From Vreelandella andesensis (GTDB lineage: Bacteria; Pseudomonadota; Gammaproteobacteria; Pseudomonadales; Halomonadaceae), in the NCBI RefSeq assembly GCF_003989795.1, contig NZ_RZHG01000011.1, forward strand, positions 1 through 42,111: a stretch of DNA of 42,111 nt. The letters are read 5' to 3'. How positions within the stretch are numbered: position 1 is the first letter of the stretch; the number at the start of each line of letters is the position of its first letter. A model generated the notes under the pieces. That model was not told the DNA's origin. It was given only the letters and a program-made list of their open reading frames with translations, and searched no databases. Made by a program: the position numbers and the translations under genes. Shown here piece by piece: positions 41,801-42,111 of the stretch.

Positions 41801-42111
41801 CGCGACATTGATTGTGCCGTTCAACGTGGTGCTGCCCACGCTATCGAGATCAAGGCTACCCCCAACGCCCAGCAATCCGCTGGTTGTCACATCAGCGCCG
41901 CCGTTGATCGTGGCATTGCCACTGACCGTGACGCTATCTGCCAGGGTAATGGCATCCGTACCGTCGATCAGCAGATCGTTGGTCACGTCCAGTGAGCCTT
42001 TTAGATCCGTGGTGCCATCGACCGCCAGCGTGACGTTATCGCCGCCGGTGTAAGAAGCGATGATGGCGAGATCGCCACCCACTGCCAAGTTAGAGAGACC
42101 CGCGACATTGA
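38828..42111 (-). CDS. Giant repetitive surface protein, C-terminal part (cut by the window edge)
   Basis: About 1,090 residues visible; the N terminus is outside the window. The first 740 or so residues are beta-strand repeats of 99-100 residues rich in G, D, T, V and N (GGDNVTL, LDVTNDLLI, GAITLAD), resembling beta-helix adhesins and haemagglutinin-type exoproteins. The last 350 or so residues are unique, less repetitive and acidic, ending FIEDDEMVF. That end does not alternate like an outer-membrane barrel strand, so an autotransporter is unlikely. The tolC-like gene downstream suggests type I secretion with a C-terminal signal, but no RTX nonapeptides are visible. Role inferred: cell-surface adhesion or biofilm matrix. 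Confidence 0.75.
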   Translation of the reverse strand, partial: NVAGLSNLAVGGDLAIIASYTGGDNVTLAVDGTTDLKGSLDVTNDLLIDGTDAITLADSVTVSGNATINGGADVTTSGLLGVGGSLDLDSVGSTTLNGTINVAGLSNLAVGSDLAITGDVTGGDNVTLMVAGITDLNGSLDVINDLLLNSSGAITLADSVSVSGNAKIDGGTDVATSGLLEVGGSLDLDSVGNTTLNGTVNVAGVSDLAVGGNFTITGDVIGGDDVTLMVAGFTALGGALDVTNDLLIDGKGAITLADNATVGGTATIKGNSSVNIGGTLDVSSLDLYSVGNTALNGTVTVAGLFDLAAGGDLAITGDITGGDNVTLAVDGTTDLEGSLDVTNDLLIDGTGAITLADNATIGGTATIKGNSSVNIGGTLDVGSLDLYSVGNTALNGTVTVAGVSDLAVGGDFTITGDVIGGDNVTLTVAGFTALGGALDVTNDLLIVGTGAITLADNVTVGGAATIKGNSSVNVGGTLNVGSLDLYSVGNTALNGTVIVAGLFDLAAGGDLAITGDVTGGDNVTLTVVGSTALDGRLNVINDLMIDGTDAITLADNVTVNGNATINGGTDVTASGLLKVGGNLDLNSVSNTTLNGTVNVAGISDLNVGKNLVITGSYSGGDNVTLTVAGITDLDGSLDVTNDLLIEGTGAITLADSVTVRGNATINGGSSVNVDGTLDVGRFDLDSVGNTTLSGMINVAGLSDLVVGGVLTITGDVTGAGNVTLTAASDMVLGGRIEASDRLRLNSGGRVVQQVGSSGLLDASRLDILAASGVGSSLQALDIAVDTLLMNVAKGDVFINQKANTPLTLVSGTFAGDVTLTARGDLRVGTLLAEQGRVSLTSINGRLLGSDVASGVNIKAGSLVVNANGLRLTDDQNDRLSETLVTLLPNLLKVDVTRVEVLASDGRLLNIIADGNGYLLEARGAESDLYLSLVGNRANLAALNPISLTVERYEIQRLSAVMAEIGDGRDGTLAETPFIEPRSMSERMTAPNGLSSWLRDRIAAASHDSINDGTNYEGGMRLEQLVRQDMFGHSKGDRDNFFSRYQMPGYGLTGNGLSSVLGRVAGLQPQVTGEFDHYNPYLYDVFIEDDEMVF
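39890..42111 (-). repeat. About seven 297-300 bp coding repeats of the surface protein
   Basis: The ITLAD motif recurs seven times. Two repeat types alternate in blocks: one with GNSSVN-GGTLDV (99 residues; three consecutive copies at about 40,680-41,570 spaced exactly 297 bp) and one with GG-DV-SGLL-VGGSLDLDSV (about 100 residues) on both sides. Confidence 0.85.

Noticed and set aside
39495..42053. Long open frames on the plus strand opposite the surface protein
   Set aside because: They mirror the coding repeats of the minus-strand gene and have the low-complexity P/S/T/V composition expected of an antisense frame.
39890..42111. Regular repeats as a possible CRISPR array
   Set aside because: Units are about 300 bp, coding, and vary as protein repeats do; there are no short repeats with unique spacers.

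Overview
The window looks like chromosomal DNA of a moderately halophilic gammaproteobacterium, most likely Halomonas or a relative. This rests on gene flavour only: an ectoine synthase, a DUF4149 protein, KpsC/KpsS capsule genes and c-di-GMP enzymes. No rRNA or other strong taxonomic marker is present.

Left part (1-18,600) is an accessory region full of decayed mobile DNA. It holds two IS200/IS605 TnpB remnants, two broken copies of the same small tyrosine recombinase sharing an exactly identical 203-bp block, a degraded group II intron, two toxin-antitoxin modules with lesions (RES type and HigBA type), a truncated DUF6544 gene and a frameshifted 2OG-Fe dioxygenase. Apparently intact genes lie among these: a CAP-domain secreted protein, CreA and an M1-like peptidase, an orphan ectoine synthase behind an ATP-grasp ligase, a 59-residue CxxC protein too short for most gene callers, a DUF4149 membrane protein, an SDR, a squalene/phytoene synthase and a PAS-GGDEF-EAL protein. 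A tRNA-Arg(CCT) on the minus strand closes this region. On its right side are an AEC transporter and a membrane diguanylate cyclase.

Centre-right (about 21,880-36,961) is the main system. Seven tightly coupled plus-strand genes form one transcription unit: kpsC, kpsS, an SDR, an LTA-synthase-like membrane phosphotransferase, a 2441-residue fully reducing FAS/PKS megasynthase, an alpha-oxoamine synthase (AONS/SPT-like), and an RfaH/NusG-like antiterminator. Start and stop codons overlap or nearly touch throughout. The gene set matches the rkp-1 region of Sinorhizobium (rkpA, G, H, I, J) in a different order. My inference is that the megasynthase builds a long acyl chain, the oxoamine synthase releases it by decarboxylative condensation with an amino acid, and the SDR reduces the ketone. 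This would give a sphingoid-like amino-alcohol lipid on which KpsC/KpsS could start or anchor a capsule. An extended -10 promoter and a terminator-like leader hairpin precede kpsC, which fits control by the antiterminator at the operon's end.

Right end (37,135-42,111) carries a minus-strand pair: a TolC-like outer membrane protein and, upstream of it, the C-terminal 1,090 or so residues of a giant surface protein with about seven 99-100-residue beta-rich repeats. The surface protein runs off the window. Capsule, adhesin and two c-di-GMP genes together suggest a surface or biofilm lifestyle theme.
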